Source: Cyclina sinensis
Lineage: Eukaryota; Mollusca; Bivalvia; Venerida; Veneridae
Direction: 5' to 3'
Assembly: GCA_012932295.1 (NCBI GenBank)
Contig: JAAONU010000004.1
Location: 10,416,630 to 10,480,629 of the forward strand
Length of the DNA stretch: 64,000 bases
Part shown: positions 14,001 through 26,425 of the stretch, piece after piece
How the letters are laid out: every line of letters begins with the position of its first letter
Position numbering within the stretch: position 1 is the first letter of the stretch
Made by a program: the position numbers and the translations under genes
The notes under the pieces: model-generated
What the model saw: only the letters and a program-made list of their open reading frames with translations
Told to the model about the DNA's origin: nothing
Database searches by the model: none

Positions 14001-17000
14001 TACATGTACATGTCTAACAGGTTTTTTTTCAGTGCAAGACAAAAATACTGATATAAAAGTACTGAAAGTATTAGCAAAGATTTGTAAATTACATATTGGA
14101 CATCTTTTATTTAAACTCTGCATTAAATGTCCCTTTTAACAACTAAGGTCATTTTGGAACAGATCTGAGCGGCAACCTCTTGATTCTAGTCAGACAAGCT
14201 AACCATGAAAGCCACCAAGGATATTTTTGACATAAAGTTACACCATACATGTGACAAAAAGTGAGAAAAATCAAGGAAGATGACACACTGTTCACTTACC
14301 ACTAGGCTTTTATTGTCTGTATCAGCTGTTAGCAAGCCCTGTAATAAAGAAAAGGACAAAATGATTTTCCAAACAGTGATATTGTGCCAAATAAGATTCT
14401 TCAACAAAAGCTTGTCTTGTAGCAGTAAGCAAAACAAGAGATATTTGTAAAACATACATGTCCCCCTAGCACCTGATTGCTAGAGGCAGACATAGAAGTA
14501 TAGAAAGGTAGGAGGACAGGAAATTGTTTCAGTACATTAAGCGGAGGATGCCAGGGGCTTCTGATATCAAAAGCTATTGGCCATGGCAAACAGATGACTG
14601 AGAGAAACTGTAGATTATGTAGATTGTGGTTTCAGACAAGAAGATTTTCAAAGTTTTTCCTTTAAGTTGCCATAGCAACCAGAGTTCTTGATGGAATTGA
14701 ATTCTTTGAAAAACTTTGGTAGAGATTCATGCAAGGAACATCCCAGGTAAGTTTCATCAAATTTGGCCCAGAGGTTCCAGAGGAGATGTCGTTTGAATGA
14801 AATTGTTGACGGACGACGGACAAAGTCCGGTCACAATAGCTCACCATGAGCCAAAGGCTCAGGTGAGCTAAAAACTTGTCCCGTAGCAGTAACAGGAGCT
14901 AATTTTTCCTCTTAAAATATCCTAATCCTAATGTGGCTGAATGTTGTTAAAGAATATTTTGAAAGGAACTGTTGAATATTTACTTCTCATATATCTGCTA
15001 AGATTCAAAGCTATGTCAGGTACTCAAGTAGCTATCAGGAACAAAGCTAAAAGGTTTACAGATGACAACCCAACAATGAATTTTTAGAACCAGTAACCTA
15101 GCACTATACCTCTCATGTAGAGAAATTAAAATTGAAACCAAAAGCATGCATCTTACTGTAACTATGATGTACAAACTCCAACACTATAACAATCTTGTCA
15201 GGTAACAGAGATTTCCTAACTGAACAAACTGACAGTGTTACGGTCTAGTGCACACCTTCCGATAATTGTTTAAATACAACTTCTGACAACTGCTCCAGGG
15301 AATCCATTCTTTGGCTCAGTGGTTAGAGTGTTGGCGTGTCATGTGGGAGATTGCAGTTTGAATCCGGCTCTGGGTTGTGTATTCTAAGATGCATTGCATC
15401 TTTCTGTTACAGACTTTCATGTTCATAAGAACAGACAAAGGTTACTGTGTTTAAAAAGTTAACCACTTACAATCTTGTCTGGATTTGTGTTTCCTAGGAC
15501 TGCTTCCAGTCTCTCAAGACGCTCTTCTAAACTGGCCAGCTAAAAGTTTCAGAAAACATTTTAATCAAACCAATAAAGGAAATATCACAGCATATTTCAT
15601 TTACAATATTTTCAATGGTACATTTCACCACATTCTTAAACCAGCAACTTTCCACCACTCTGGACAACAATTTTCATAATCTTAAAATCAACAGTAGTTT
15701 TTGACATGGAACATGGGACCACATAAAAGATGCCAAATTCACTTGTGGCCTAAAAGCAATATTCTTCATCCATAACAAGAATACTAAAGCATTAAAAGCA
15801 TACGTTACACTGAAACAACACCAGCTTTTTCATATAACAGCATATCATGTAAAGGTATGGCCCTAATATTAGAAAGAGAAATACCTTAGCATTTCTGCTG
15901 AACTGTGCCTGTTCAGGTCTGTAAAACAGTTCATAGGTCACATGGTCCCCACTCAGGGCTCCCTCTTTACCGGCAGCAGATCCTGCCTTTTGGGAAGGCT
16001 TGAATGATTCTAACTGTGTTAGTAACCTCCTGTAGCAGTAAAAAAGACAACATATTAAACTGCAAAAGATTTCATTTATGATATGTGTATTTTGCATCAC
16101 AATGTTAAACTTTATCAAGAGGACAAAATCCTTTAGTTAAAGACTTTCCAGGAAGTATCCAAAGTTTATAAGAAACATGTAAAGTGGATAATTTCTACAG
16201 CATCAACTGCAGTGCTCCCTCATGTAATTTCCTTCATGGATATGATCAACCGTCTGTTGCAGACAGCTAAATACTCAGGAAGTTTCTAGTTATGCTTCAA
16301 CTGACCTTTATAGGCATCTAGAAATGGGACTTTTCATGTATTCTAGGGATAACAGTAAAAACTAGAAATGGGTTTTTGATTGAACAAAAACATATGTCTC
16401 CCCCCAGCCAGTTGCTGCAGGCAGTACTGAGTCAGACGATTGTAAAATTTGACAATTAACCTCCAAGTGTGACCTTGACCTTGAGACACCACACCCGCAA
16501 AGTGGTTTCTGCATGTCGCCTTGATGAGGTGAACATCTGACCCAAGTTTCATAAAAATCCTTCAAGGGCTTTTGAAGATACAGAGTGGACAAGATTTTGT
16601 GGCAATTGACATTTAACCTCCAAGTGTGACCTTGACCTTGAGACACCACACCCGCAAGGTGGGTTCTGCACTTCGCCTTGATGAGGTGAACATCTGACCC
16701 AAGTTTCATAGAAATCCTTCAAGGGCTTTGGAAGATACAGAGCGGACACGATTTTGTGGCATTTGACATTAAACCTCCAAGTGTGACCTTGACCTTGAGA
16801 CACCACACCCACAAAGTGGGTTCTGCACGCCGCCTTGATGAGGTGAACATCTGACCCAAGTTTCATAAAAATCTTTCAAGGGCTTTGGAAGATACAGAGC
16901 GGACACGATTTTGTGACGGACAGACGGACGGACGGACGGACAACCAGGGGAAAAACAATATGTCTCCCCCATTTTTGGGGGGAGACATAATTCATTAACA

Positions 17001-20000
17001 AAAGGATTTCATCAAAGTTATAGAAGAATAACTTTTGCATGGCTGTTTTCTTGTTTTTGTTTTTGATATTTTGTTCAAGGTTGAAAGACTTACTTGAACA
17101 TGCACAAAACAAATCAACAGAATTACAAACCACTAACTTTTGTAATGCCCCTTGAGGATCGGACAGGTCCACAGAGGCATCTGGTCCCAGGACTTTTTCA
17201 AGGTGAAGGTCTGTCAATTGGTGCTGAAGATATTCCAACTGCTTACTGAGAGCAACAGGTGACAGTTTCTCCTCCGAAGATTCTGATTTCACATTTTCCT
17301 GTTTAAGACAATGACATGGAAGTTAAACAAGGACAGAACACACTCCTCTGAAAGAGGTCTTTAATCATTTATGACACACAATGATGACACAGTGCATAAT
17401 TACATACATGTAGTAAGTCTATACAAATCAAGGTGGTTTTACCATAGCATTATGCAGGATCATAAAATTGTTATACCAGTACTTTCTTTTTTTGCTAATA
17501 GTTTATTGTTACAGCTGATATCTAAATATACTTGCAGTATTTAGAAGAAATTGAAAAGGAATTTTATTTGACCTAAAAAGGTATTTCCCCCCCCCCTTCC
17601 TTTTTTTCAAACTGATACTTAAACATGTTTTAGAGTTAAAAGAAAATTGCCAAAAAAGAAGTCAAGATTTTGACTATATTTAGTTGGTATTTCTTTTCTT
17701 CCTAGAATTTATAAGACAGGAACGCAACCTTGCTATTTTTACAGAACAGATAAAAGCAAAAACATTGAGAACCTACCTTTATTCTGTTCACTTCTTCATT
17801 AAGTTCTCTAATCTCATGTTGTAGCCTCAGATATTTCTGTTGGGGAGATTCCACCTTTCCAGTGCCTTCTCCAAGCTGAAATAATACAAAGCCTACATGA
17901 CCCCAAGGTCAACAAGACAGCATCATTTATGCTAAAATTATTCTTATTATGGTCAAATGCTTGCCGAGAAGAAAATCTTTGAAGATTTTCTTTAAGGCTG
18001 CCATAGCAACCACAGTTCTAGACAGATCTCAATAAATTTCATAAGCCTGATAGGGGACCATGCAAGGAACATTCAGCTAAAATGAAATTGAAATAGGCTA
18101 GGTAGTTTCAGAGGAGATGTCGTTTAAATGTAGTTATGGGACAGATGCTGGACATCAGATGACCAGCTCTAAGGGCTCAGGTGACCTAAAAACTTGAGAA
18201 ACACTGATCTCAATTACATGGAGTTATTACTGACTTTATCAAATTCTCTCCAAAGAAATCTAAACTCTCCAAGATCCTGTAAGTGCCTGCAGTCAAAAAA
18301 GAAATACTGCAGACTTGACTGTGCTAATAAAATAGTGAAAGTACCCTAAATCATGGACATTTTATGGTACCTTCAATTATCATGCTAGTGCAAGGTAGGG
18401 AGTCCATGTAAACTGTCAGTGTCTTACCAGTTCAAATTCTAACTCAGACTCATAACCTGTTCTTCTTCCCTCACTAATTTTTTCAGAAAAATCTGCAAAA
18501 TAGAATAAATCATTTATCAGGGTTTTTTTTAAGAAAAGCCTTATACAAGTAGCAAACTTCTATTGAAATACAGTAAAACCTCACTTTACCACCAAACCAA
18601 AATTACAATCAACCTGCTAATAAAGACCTTATATCACGGCATCACATAACAATAGTTTGAGTTTTGTTTATTAACCCTTAACCTGCTGGAACCGAAAGTG
18701 ATTAGCCTTTGCCACCAGTATAGAGCCAGGCCAGCCTGCACATTCGTGCAGTCTGACCAGGCTCTATACTGTTGGTAGCTCCATTTTTGTATTTTTGATA
18801 TTGAAATCCCTTAAACTTTGAATGGACTGTTCCAAATTCAAAGCTGGGCAAATCCATTACAAAATTTCATCAAGTTTTGCTGTTTGTTAGGGTAACGATA
18901 TTTACATCTTTTTTTTAATATCTCAGCTCTAGATGTTCTAATTCTTTTGATTTTGCAAATGTGTAAAAACTGAACAACTTTGTGTGTGTGGTTGGAGCCT
19001 AAAATATAAGTGTGACACATGTCCAGAGAATGTAGTCTACTTGACATATATTAAATAAACACTTACCTATATTCTTTCCCTCCAGACCTTTCCCCCTGAA
19101 CTTTTTATAGGCAGTTTCTGTATCCAACTGTATCTTCTCTATAGCATCATTTGGAATTTCTTCCTGTAATTGATTACAATATATCAGGTTTTAAAGAATA
19201 TCTGTATCAGGGTTTCCATTTGACCCTTGTAGAGGGGTTTTGACCCCTGAAATTTCATAAAGACCACATTTTGACCCTAAGGTATTTTGACTGAAGGGCT
19301 ATTTTGTCTTAAAATCAGTAATATTTTAGCTTAAATTCAGGTATTTTTTGACTGCAAATAGGTAAATTTAGCTGCATCACATGAAAAATGACCCTTCAGT
19401 TTTTGGAACTAGTGGAACCCCTGAGGCTGTATTTATATCAATTCATTCCTTAGTAAAGTTTCCAGTACTTGTCTTATTTCAGACATGGTGCTTAGGCTTC
19501 TGAGATTGGGTGAAATTGTTTTGACTCTTAAAAGTCACACATGTATCAAGCATTAATAATTTCTCGATAAAGTAATTGAAAACTTGGAGAAGTACTGAAA
19601 CCTTGGTTAAAACAGTTCCAACAAAACTGATATATCTATTATGAACAATGATAAAATATAGTTTGTTATTTTTCCACCATTTAATTTTTTTTAAAAGAGA
19701 TTTTGTTGCCACTTCAAACTTTATTCTGAAATATCTGCTCTGAAGTTTCAAGAACTTTATACCTGCTCTGGGGCAATTCCCTGTTCCGATTCTGGAAGGT
19801 CACTTGTCTCATACACATCAGGAGAATTCAGGTCCTGAAATCAAAGAAAAACTTTCATTACTTTCAGTTAGAGATACACAAAATGTTCCAAATTACTGTT
19901 ACACCAAATGCACATTTACAAGACACAATATTTGACTCAAGCTCTTGGTTTGTGGTATATAGTATATAAAATGTAATTATAGACAGTAATACTACATGCC

Positions 20001-22666
20001 TGCTTATATAACTTAACCTGACATCTCCAGAGTACAGAGTCCAATGCTTCATTTACATGTATATAATGGGACCTCTCTCCTTTACAAATGATAAAACTTG
20101 GCAATGTCTCTACTCATATCAAATACTGAAAACAGACAACAGTGGAGAATTGCCTTTAGATTTTTAATGCTATGTCTACATGGCAATTTTTTCAGGATTA
20201 CTAAAAGAAATTTACATGGATGGACAAACAGTTATTTGGAAGGACAAAAAATGATGTTGAAACAGACAAAAAAGCTTTTCAAATACAGTAGAATCCCTCT
20301 ATTAAGTCACTAATGGTTCTAAATAAAATGATCCTAACAGTGGGATTGCTTAATCAGTGGACAGACAGCCATATGGACTATGTCACGAACAAGAAACAAA
20401 TACTAAAGTATGCCAGTCACTTTCATGTCACAAGGGAGAGGCATTTGTGTAGAACCAAAGTTGTTGTATAAGGCAATGTCTAATTTAGTCAGTCAATCTG
20501 AATTAATGCCACGATGTTATGGTGCACTTTGTCAGTCAACACTTTCAACAGCACTTTATCAATTTTATAATTTTAATAACTACATATTAAATTATTATCT
20601 CTGGCAGGGCTCCTAAAATTTTGAAATCTCAATCGGTCCAAGACCTCGACCCCCCCCCCCCCCCCCCCCCCCCGAGAACAAGAACCAACAAAAAAAATAG
20701 AAACGATTTAAGGGCAAAGAACAATTTGAGTTATGATAGTGTTGACGTCGCGAAAATATGTGCTTTTCAAAGCGAAAGTAGAATTAGAGCTAATTTTACA
20801 ACGTCAAACTAATCACTGATATTTTAAAGTGTGCTTTGTGCTGCAGCTAGCCACTGCAATTACTATTAAGCCCTTAATAAAAATTAAGCAGACGACAGTT
20901 ATCGCCTATTTCGATGCACACTCCTCGCACCGGTTACGTCACGCTTTTCTACTAACTGTTTTCTGTACTGATCAGGGGAAGTAACCACTGCGGGGAGTAC
21001 GATTTCGATGAAATTATATTTCACAGTTTGAGCCGGTCAACTTTAATCGACTGGCCGGCTGCTAATCAAGCACACTTTTACTTGTTTACAAGTTAATTGG
21101 CGATAATTGCCGCGGGCAACATTGACAATTATATGGTTTTATGATAGGTGTGATGTACCAGATTAGCGAGCAATTGAGGTTTTGGTGTGAGATTTTGACT
21201 GTTTTTTGAAAAGTTAGACAGATTTTTTTTTTTTGGAAATTACCTGGACCGATTTTTTAAGGACTTTTGGACATCGAAATCGGTCCATAGAGATAAAATT
21301 CGGTCAAAACCGGCAAATTTTCGGTTTTCGGGAGCCCTGATCTCTGGTCTTTGAAGATTCAGCTGGACCAAATGAGACATTCCCTAACTTCAATGAGAAA
21401 CTAGAATAACTCCACTAACACTAAAATTTAAATAGTTATACTGCCTTATAATATTATTACCTGACAGAAAACAGTAACTTTTCACTATAATTTTGTTACT
21501 GTAACAAATATGAAAATGAAAATAGCCGAGCATAAATTTCTAGTTATACCATGTATGTATATTAATATATTATGTACTTGGTTATACCTTGTCTCAAATA
21601 ATACTAAACTTCCCTTTCAGTTGATGAAAATAGGGTAAAAACATCTGTTGGAAAGTCACACAATAAAACATAATTGAAAATTTTACTATTGCCTTGCAAT
21701 TTTTAATTAAATTCCAAAAAGTTAACAAAACACCTATCTTAATTAGTTAATGATGACAATGGTTCATTTGTTTTCTATGAATCTCAAGTCTTCTATTTAT
21801 ACAGGGCTCTTATTTAGCCCCATTCCCCATTAATATAAAGTTCCCCCCCCCCCACCAATCCCCAAAAAAAAGATCCCCATTATTTAAACAATGATGAGTT
21901 TATTTTTATACCAAATCTATTTTAGTTCGATTGTGTAGGAATATTTTTAAGCTTATATATAGACACACTCTCAAATCTGTTCCTGGAACCACCAGTACTA
22001 AGCAACGAGTGTAAAGTTTCTTGCTCAAAGAAACAACGGCATGCCCCTGATGGGGTTTGAACCCATGGGGTTAGCAATCCTTTGACTACTAGTCCGACGC
22101 GTTAACCACTCATCCACGCAGACACAGAGGAAAAATATCTAAAACTCATACAAAATTCCACCCATGTATGGACCCTGGCCCTAGTCTCAAAATGCTAATG
22201 AGAGCCTTGCTTTAGCTGAGAATTGCAAAGCCAAGCCAAAAGATAGAACAAAATATTAAACAAAAGGCATGGGTTAATATTAATTTAAGCCTTATTTAAG
22301 AATGATTATACATTTGGAAAAAATATTTTGAACACAGTCAATGATTATCCAGTTAACTAATTTTGTCAGTAACTGCTACTGTTTCCAACAGGTGTATCAC
22401 TAAAGCTAATGTAGAAATATGATAAAACCTTAAAAAGACAAGTAGATCTACTGTAGACTACAGTAAATCTGCATTTTTCACCTTTAGTGAGAATACCCCA
22501 CCCACAAACTGGCCTTTCTACACAAAATTCAAAAGAGCAAGCCATTCGACAGCTACATCCCATTTACAGTATATTTCAGATACACATTAAACTACGTTCA
22601 ATATCGCAAGAAAATAAACCATTTCCTTACAATTCCTGGCAATGTTGCATATTTTGGATCTGCCAT
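11003..22666 (-). CDS. DCTN2: Dynactin subunit 2 (p50 dynamitin)
   Basis: This subunit of the dynactin shoulder links dynein motors to cargo in the cytoplasm. I assemble 13 coding exons (minus, 5' to 3'): 22631-22666, 19763-19834, 19067-19163, 18428-18492, 17777-17875, 17138-17298, 15885-16029, 15471-15539, 14300-14338, 12941-13090, 12543-12645, 11900-11991, 11003-11086. All have AG/GT borders, phases agree, and the sum is 1,212 nt (403 aa plus stop); vertebrate dynamitin is about 400 aa. The start [12 protein letters not shown] is the family's diagnostic N-terminus. [63 protein letters not shown] and the end DDRIKQLK follow in family order. The heptad-rich middle and C-terminal parts are the coiled coils used for assembly. 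The gene appears intact; introns are packed with repeats. Confidence 0.96.
11325..11455. repeat. Dispersed repeat in last DCTN2 intron
   Basis: Diverged inverted copy of the element at about 4,318-4,490, sharing GTGGGGTCTTTTCTTG and GAAAGTGCCTTCC. Edges are approximate. Confidence 0.5.
13190..13345 (-). mobile_element. tRNA-derived SINE
   Basis: Read on the minus strand, GTGGTTAAGTGGTTAAAGTC resembles a tRNA A box. GAGTTCAAGTCCCAC resembles a B box about 30 nt later. A non-tRNA body of about 100 bp follows. It lies in the DCTN2 intron between exons 9 and 10. Without folding as a full tRNA it is better called a SINE than a tRNA gene. Confidence 0.6.
13593..13890. repeat. Dispersed repeat in DCTN2 intron
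   Basis: A GAACCCCCCTCCC head and a tail with GACAGCCAGATGGACAAGC then TATACCCCACCCC resemble the 'CCATAACT..GACAGAC..TATACCCCC' repeats of clam introns. Overlapping ORFs on both strands here are not genes. Boundaries are approximate. Confidence 0.5.
14640..14875 (-). repeat. Truncated copy of the AGCTCACCTGAGC family
   Basis: It ends in CTCACCATGAGCCAAAGGCTCAGGTGAGCTAAAAAC, the reverse of the family's left-end hairpin, preceded by GACGGACGACGGAC. It shares TTGCCATAGCAACC and CAGAGGAGATGTCGTTT with a second truncated copy at 17,966-18,196. Confidence 0.7.
15305..15420 (+). mobile_element. tRNA-derived SINE fragment
   Basis: TGGCTCAGTGGTTAGAGTG (A-box-like) is followed by GTTTGAATCCGGC (B-box-like), then an unrelated tail. 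It lies in the DCTN2 intron just upstream, on the other strand, of exon 8. Confidence 0.6.
16360..16992 (-). repeat. Dispersed repeat with 157-bp tandem units
   Basis: Three direct units of 157 bp (AACCTCCAAGTGTGACCTTG at about 16,458, 16,615 and 16,772) precede a GGACGGACGGACGGACGG tract. The ends are ATGTCTCCCCCCAGC (16,393) and CCCCATTTTTGGGGGGAGACAT (about 16,967), so the outer ends are inverted copies of ATGTCTCCCCC. Minus-strand ORFs inside repeat the same peptide and are not genes. Confidence 0.75.
17966..18196 (-). repeat. Second truncated AGCTCACCTGAGC-family copy
   Basis: Homologous to 14,640-14,875; ends GGGCTCAGGTGACCTAAAAAC. It lies in a DCTN2 intron with no coding content. Confidence 0.6.
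18672..18790 (+). repeat. Short dispersed repeat with internal hairpin
   Basis: Starts TTAACCCTTAACCTGCTGG and contains TATAGAGCCAGGCCAGCCTGCACATTCGTGCAGTCTGACCAGG, which folds partly on itself. A reverse-complement copy lies at about 39,817-39,935 in an NDUFA10 intron, ending AGGGTAAGGGTTAATA. Confidence 0.65.
19208..19423. mobile_element. Short TIR element (MITE-like)
   Basis: The ends CAGGGTTTCCATTTGAC and TAGTGGAACCCCTG are inverted relatives (CAGGGTTTCCA / CAGGGGTTCCA). The body is about 216 bp and non-coding, with GACCC-rich segments. I see no clean target duplication. The CAGGG ends suggest the hAT group. Confidence 0.5.
20605..21339. mobile_element. hAT-type non-autonomous element with 8-bp TSD
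   Basis: The termini CAGGGCTCC and GGAGCCCTG are inverted, and the subterminal CGGTCCAAG / GGACCGATT segments are also inverted relatives. The flanks are identical: ATCTCTGG at 20,597-20,604 and at 21,340-21,347. An 8-bp duplication plus CAGGG ends is the signature of hAT transposons. The 735-bp body has a poly-C run of about 30 bases and no transposase. It sits in DCTN2 intron 1. Confidence 0.85.
21970..22130 (-). mobile_element. tRNA-derived SINE
   Basis: On the minus strand GTGGATGAGTGGTTAACGCG (A box) and ATGGGTTCAAACCCCATC (B box with a T-arm-like stem) lie at about 22,125-22,042. A GACTAGTAGTC hairpin sits where an anticodon arm would be. A SINE-like tail follows towards 21,970. The acceptor stem does not pair well, so it is not called as a functional tRNA. 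Confidence 0.6.
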
Positions 22667-22870
22667 AATTAATGCGGACTGGTCTAACTCTAATATTACT
22701 CATGGATATCGCTTTCGTCATTAACAACGCTGATTATGGATGGATGGCATCCGCTGTGGTATGGGGCAATGCTACCCATAGAAAAATAACACAAAATTAG
22801 AATAAACCGATAATAGTCACTTAAGTACGGAACATACTGCATAAAAACTAGACTTGTCTGTCAAACACTG

Positions 22871-23416
22871 ATGCCCCCACAGTTGGGAATTTGTCACAGA
22901 AAGGAATTCATTACAAGGGAAAACAGTGGATATATATAGTTAATTGCTTAATAGGCTAAGAGTACTTCGCTTTACAAATAAACCTATTTCAAAATGTGTC
23001 AGCTGCTATACTTCTTTCACTATGTTTTACTTCCATAACTCATTAACAATGCCTTTCTACCATAACTCATTCACCTATTTAACAATATGGGAATTATTTT
23101 AAATAGCTACGAAAACATTGGATTTCATTATTACACAGGTTATTATATGAATGTAAAAAGTATGCAAACATTTAAACGTGGGTGTCGGAGAAGTTGCGCA
23201 CATAAGATTTACTATATATGGCATATACGAAAAACCAACAAAGGGCACTAATCCAGTAAAAACTGATCAGACAAAAAAAACTTTATTTGGTGCACAACAA
23301 CTCATCATGGTCTATCATGTGTGCGAGTTTGGTTCCAATACATCCATGAGTGTATGAGGAGTTGCGCACACAAGAAACGGGACGTACGTACGTACGGACA
23401 TACGGACGGACGTGTG
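22871..23416 (-). repeat. Reverse copy of the ATGCCCCCAC family
   Basis: Begins GATGCCCCCAC and ends in a GTACGTACGTACGGAC..ACGGACGGACG tract. Reversed, it matches the head of the 716-1504 block, including the sequence after it (TGCGCAACTCCTCATACAC versus AACGCAACTCCTCTTAAACC). It lies just upstream of DCTN2. Confidence 0.6.
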
Positions 23417-23426
23417 AAAATCTATA

Positions 23427-24537
23427 TGTGACTTTAAACGTGTAAAATATCTCGAATGAATATTTATGACTATATCATTGGTCAAAACTCATAAACTGAG
23501 CAGGAAAAAGTAACGAGCGCTTGACGGGTTACTTCCTTAAAAAAAAAGACAGTTTTCCTTCCCTTACGTCCAGTTTCATTTTACGGACCTTATAAACTCG
23601 TAGTGTGGGGGATAAAAATTACAGGTAGGTAGTCAAAAAGATTTTTTTCTGCATTATCCTAGGAATTACTAGTAGGAGAGCAATTTTACCCAATCAGCAG
23701 CAACAAATCTTTTTTTAAAGCAGATATTACCTAGCTTTCAACGTTTTTCACATTTTTTAAAGTCAAGAACATTTTGAGACCTCAAATTAATGGCTTTGTT
23801 ATTTCCTGCACCACTTTATACTCGCACATGTGATATCTGAAAGGCATAAATGCAGTTACGGTCATTTCATTTTTTTTTTTTTTTTTTTCGTTTTACTTAC
23901 TGAAGTTCAGCAGGCACCAGAAATGGATTTTCAGAGAAAATCTGTCACTTTTGGTATGAATTATGAATTGTTTTATCATAACAGTGTTTATAAAATTTTA
24001 TTTCATAACTGCATTTATTTCATTATCACTCAGGAGCGGAGACAGCCATACCGTGAACTATATACCATCAATCTTAGACTGAAATCTTTTAAATTTCAAA
24101 ACAAACTACTCTATGATAAAGGTATGTTTAGTCTAAATCAACACATTTTCATGTATATAACAATTCAGTTATTATTAATCAGTTTTTTTACCTTAAAAAC
24201 AGATATTCGGCTTTTGCAGGCGGGTAAGGAAGAGACATTTTGTCCTGCAGCAAAATTCTAATTTCTGATCGCGAACAAAGTTCCTGTTTGATAATTTATT
24301 ATTCTGCTTTTTTGTACATAATTACGGGACATCTTCTACGATAATTATAAGCCAACTTATAGTTTAGTCAGTACTTTTATTTCTGCATTATCCACTACGA
24401 GTTTATAAGGTCCGTAAAATGACACTGACCGTAAGGGAAGGAAAACTGTCTTCTTTTTTTAAGGAAGTAACCAGAGTTTTGACCAATGATATAATCATAA
24501 ATATTTATTCGAGATGTTTTACGCGTTTAAAGTCACA
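23427..24537. mobile_element. 1.1-kb element with ~180-bp terminal inverted repeats
   Basis: The left end TGTGACTTTAAACGTGTAAAA and the reverse complement of the right end (TGTGACTTTAAACGCGTAAAA) open two arms of about 180 bp. The arms share GGTCAAAACTC, GGAAGTAACC-type, GACAGTTTTCCTTCCCTTACG and GGACCTTATAAACTCGTAGTG segments. Flanks AATCTATA and AATCTGAA may be a decayed 8-bp duplication. An ORF of 143 codons inside (23,830-24,261) matches nothing I know and is rich in Phe/Ile from AT bias. Probably a non-autonomous DNA transposon. Confidence 0.75.
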
Positions 24538-25470
24538 AATCTGAAAGATCTAGTCAGTAGATGAAAAGCAGTTACGCGGAAAGAAAATTTCAATGTCAGT
24601 GTATACGTTTTATCTTATAGTATTGAATGTTACAATTTAACGCATCAACACTGTATAGCCCGATCGGCGAGAGGGTGCGCTGGGACAGGGGGCAAACCAA
24701 GGGGATTTAGAAAAATTGCCATTTTTTAAAACTTATTCCTGTCCTACTATTAGTGTTCTGCATGCAGGACCAGACATCTAAGTCGTTCCTGGAATATCGC
24801 GTGAAATAATTATCCGGCTAAGTTTATTTCCAGGGGTAGCGGTTTAGCCAAGCCCCTGTCAAAATTTCACCTGTTAGGAATTTCCTAAAAAGCCCACTTG
24901 ATCGGGCAAAACATTATTTTCTGCGTAGGCGATAGGAAAATAATTTCAACTTTAGCAGTGTCCTTAGAATGAGTACGAAAACCAAGGTACAAGAAACATA
25001 ACTATACATATTGTTATAAGGCATGACTGTGAGTCAAAAGTTATTTTTCATTCATGCGTATGCTCTGGGCCCCAGAAACCTGTTATTTGTTATAGTATTT
25101 TAGCACATTCGTCATAAATCGGTCGATTCCGTACCTGTTTAAACGCACAGAAACGGAGTCTTCCGGTGTTAGCCGAATATATAACAAAAGGAAGCGTACC
25201 AATCGGAACACCTCGGGCGACTTCAAATAAGTCACCTCGGAAATAATGTGGTAGTCGCCATATTGGACTATTTTATAATACAGGTGGTGTCTGCTTAATT
25301 GAAAAAAATTCTTAAAGCCTCTACCTGTTTATACTTTAAAATTAACATTTATTTTCATTTTTTCTAATGCATAAGACAAAAACTGCTTTCAAGAGTTCTG
25401 CCATGTTTGTTTATATCTTTATTTAAGCCGGGGCGAATTCACCATTTGGTGTATTCATACACTTATTGTA

Positions 25471-25704
25471 TGAGGTCTTTATACGAAGTTTACGGGAAAG
25501 GCCGAGTTGTTACGATTGGAAGCGGACTACAACGAAGTCAACCGAATGCCAAGCGGAAAACTCGTAGTGTTCTACGGCCACATTACCAACGAGTTTACCA
25601 TCACTCTCCTAGAATATGCAAGAGATATTTGCACTGTTTGTCCTCGGTTTATTTATATTACAGAGGACAAAAGTCTTCTTCTGAAGTTACTGGTTCCACA
25701 ATGA
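25471..25704 (+). CDS. Unassigned ORF, exon-like
   Basis: This frame has more balanced composition than the surrounding AT-rich shadows: TGKAELLRLEADYNEVNRMP is followed by SGKLVVFYGHITNEF and ends ..LLKLLVPQ with a TGA. I cannot assign a family. Positions 25,481-25,518 match 27,501-27,538 at 34 of 38 bases, in the same frame (KAELLRL). It lies between DCTN2 and the DUF1772 gene, with no obvious start codon, so it may be an exon, a gene remnant or part of an unrecognised element. Low confidence that it is translated. Confidence 0.25.
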
Positions 25705-26425
25705 GCACTGTTTCGTGAGGATATGTTTCTGTCTAGTAAAAATCATGCAAATATAAACTAATGAATCCTGAAAGAATAATAATTAGTAAATGGTTCGATA
25801 TTCTTCATGAATTCAGTGCTTTGATTCATATAACAAGATAATTTGACATTTCTATCAAGATGACCCATTTATTTCTTCTTTTTTTGAGGGGGGGGGGGGG
25901 GGACGGTAGTGTAATAATTACAAAATCATATTTTATTCTGGGACTGTGCTAACATTCACCACGGAGTAAAATTTATTAAACAATTTCGAAAGGTTTGATT
26001 TTTTTATCGGCCAATTAAGCTGAATCTATAGGTGAACTATTAGGATATCATGAAATGTCATCACACGTTATTATGTTAGTTGCAAAATATCCGCTTTATA
26101 ACACCAAACGGTGCGTGTACAAGAGATTTTTTTAAAAACATTCTTCCTGTCAAACAGGCAATATTTTACATGGCCCGAACGGGATTCCGTATATTACAGA
26201 TATTGATCATTTCCGCTTATCATCCGTCCGTTGTATTTACTTTATCTGACACGGACATTTCACTAATGATCTGTTTTCTATCCTCGCGTGGCCTCATAGA
26301 TCTTTTCGAGTTTTCTGATGAAACCAGTTTTCCTATTTAACCTTGGGGAATACATTGTACATTCGTTTGTATAGCTATTCACACGCCTTTGCAGTTCTCA
26401 CATTACTACGGTGTTAGCGAAAAAG

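Noticed and set aside
13680..14139. Overlapping 147- and 117-codon ORFs on both strands
   Set aside because: They lie in a DCTN2 intron, partly in a dispersed repeat, with no recognisable domain.
16343..16972. Repeated peptides containing [12 protein letters not shown]
   Set aside because: Translations of the 157-bp tandem repeat.
22042..22125. Functional tRNA gene on the minus strand
   Set aside because: A and B boxes are good, but the acceptor stem does not pair well and a SINE-like tail follows.
23830..24261. 143-codon ORF as a gene
   Set aside because: It lies inside the 1.1-kb inverted-repeat element, is Phe/Ile/Lys-rich and resembles no transposase.
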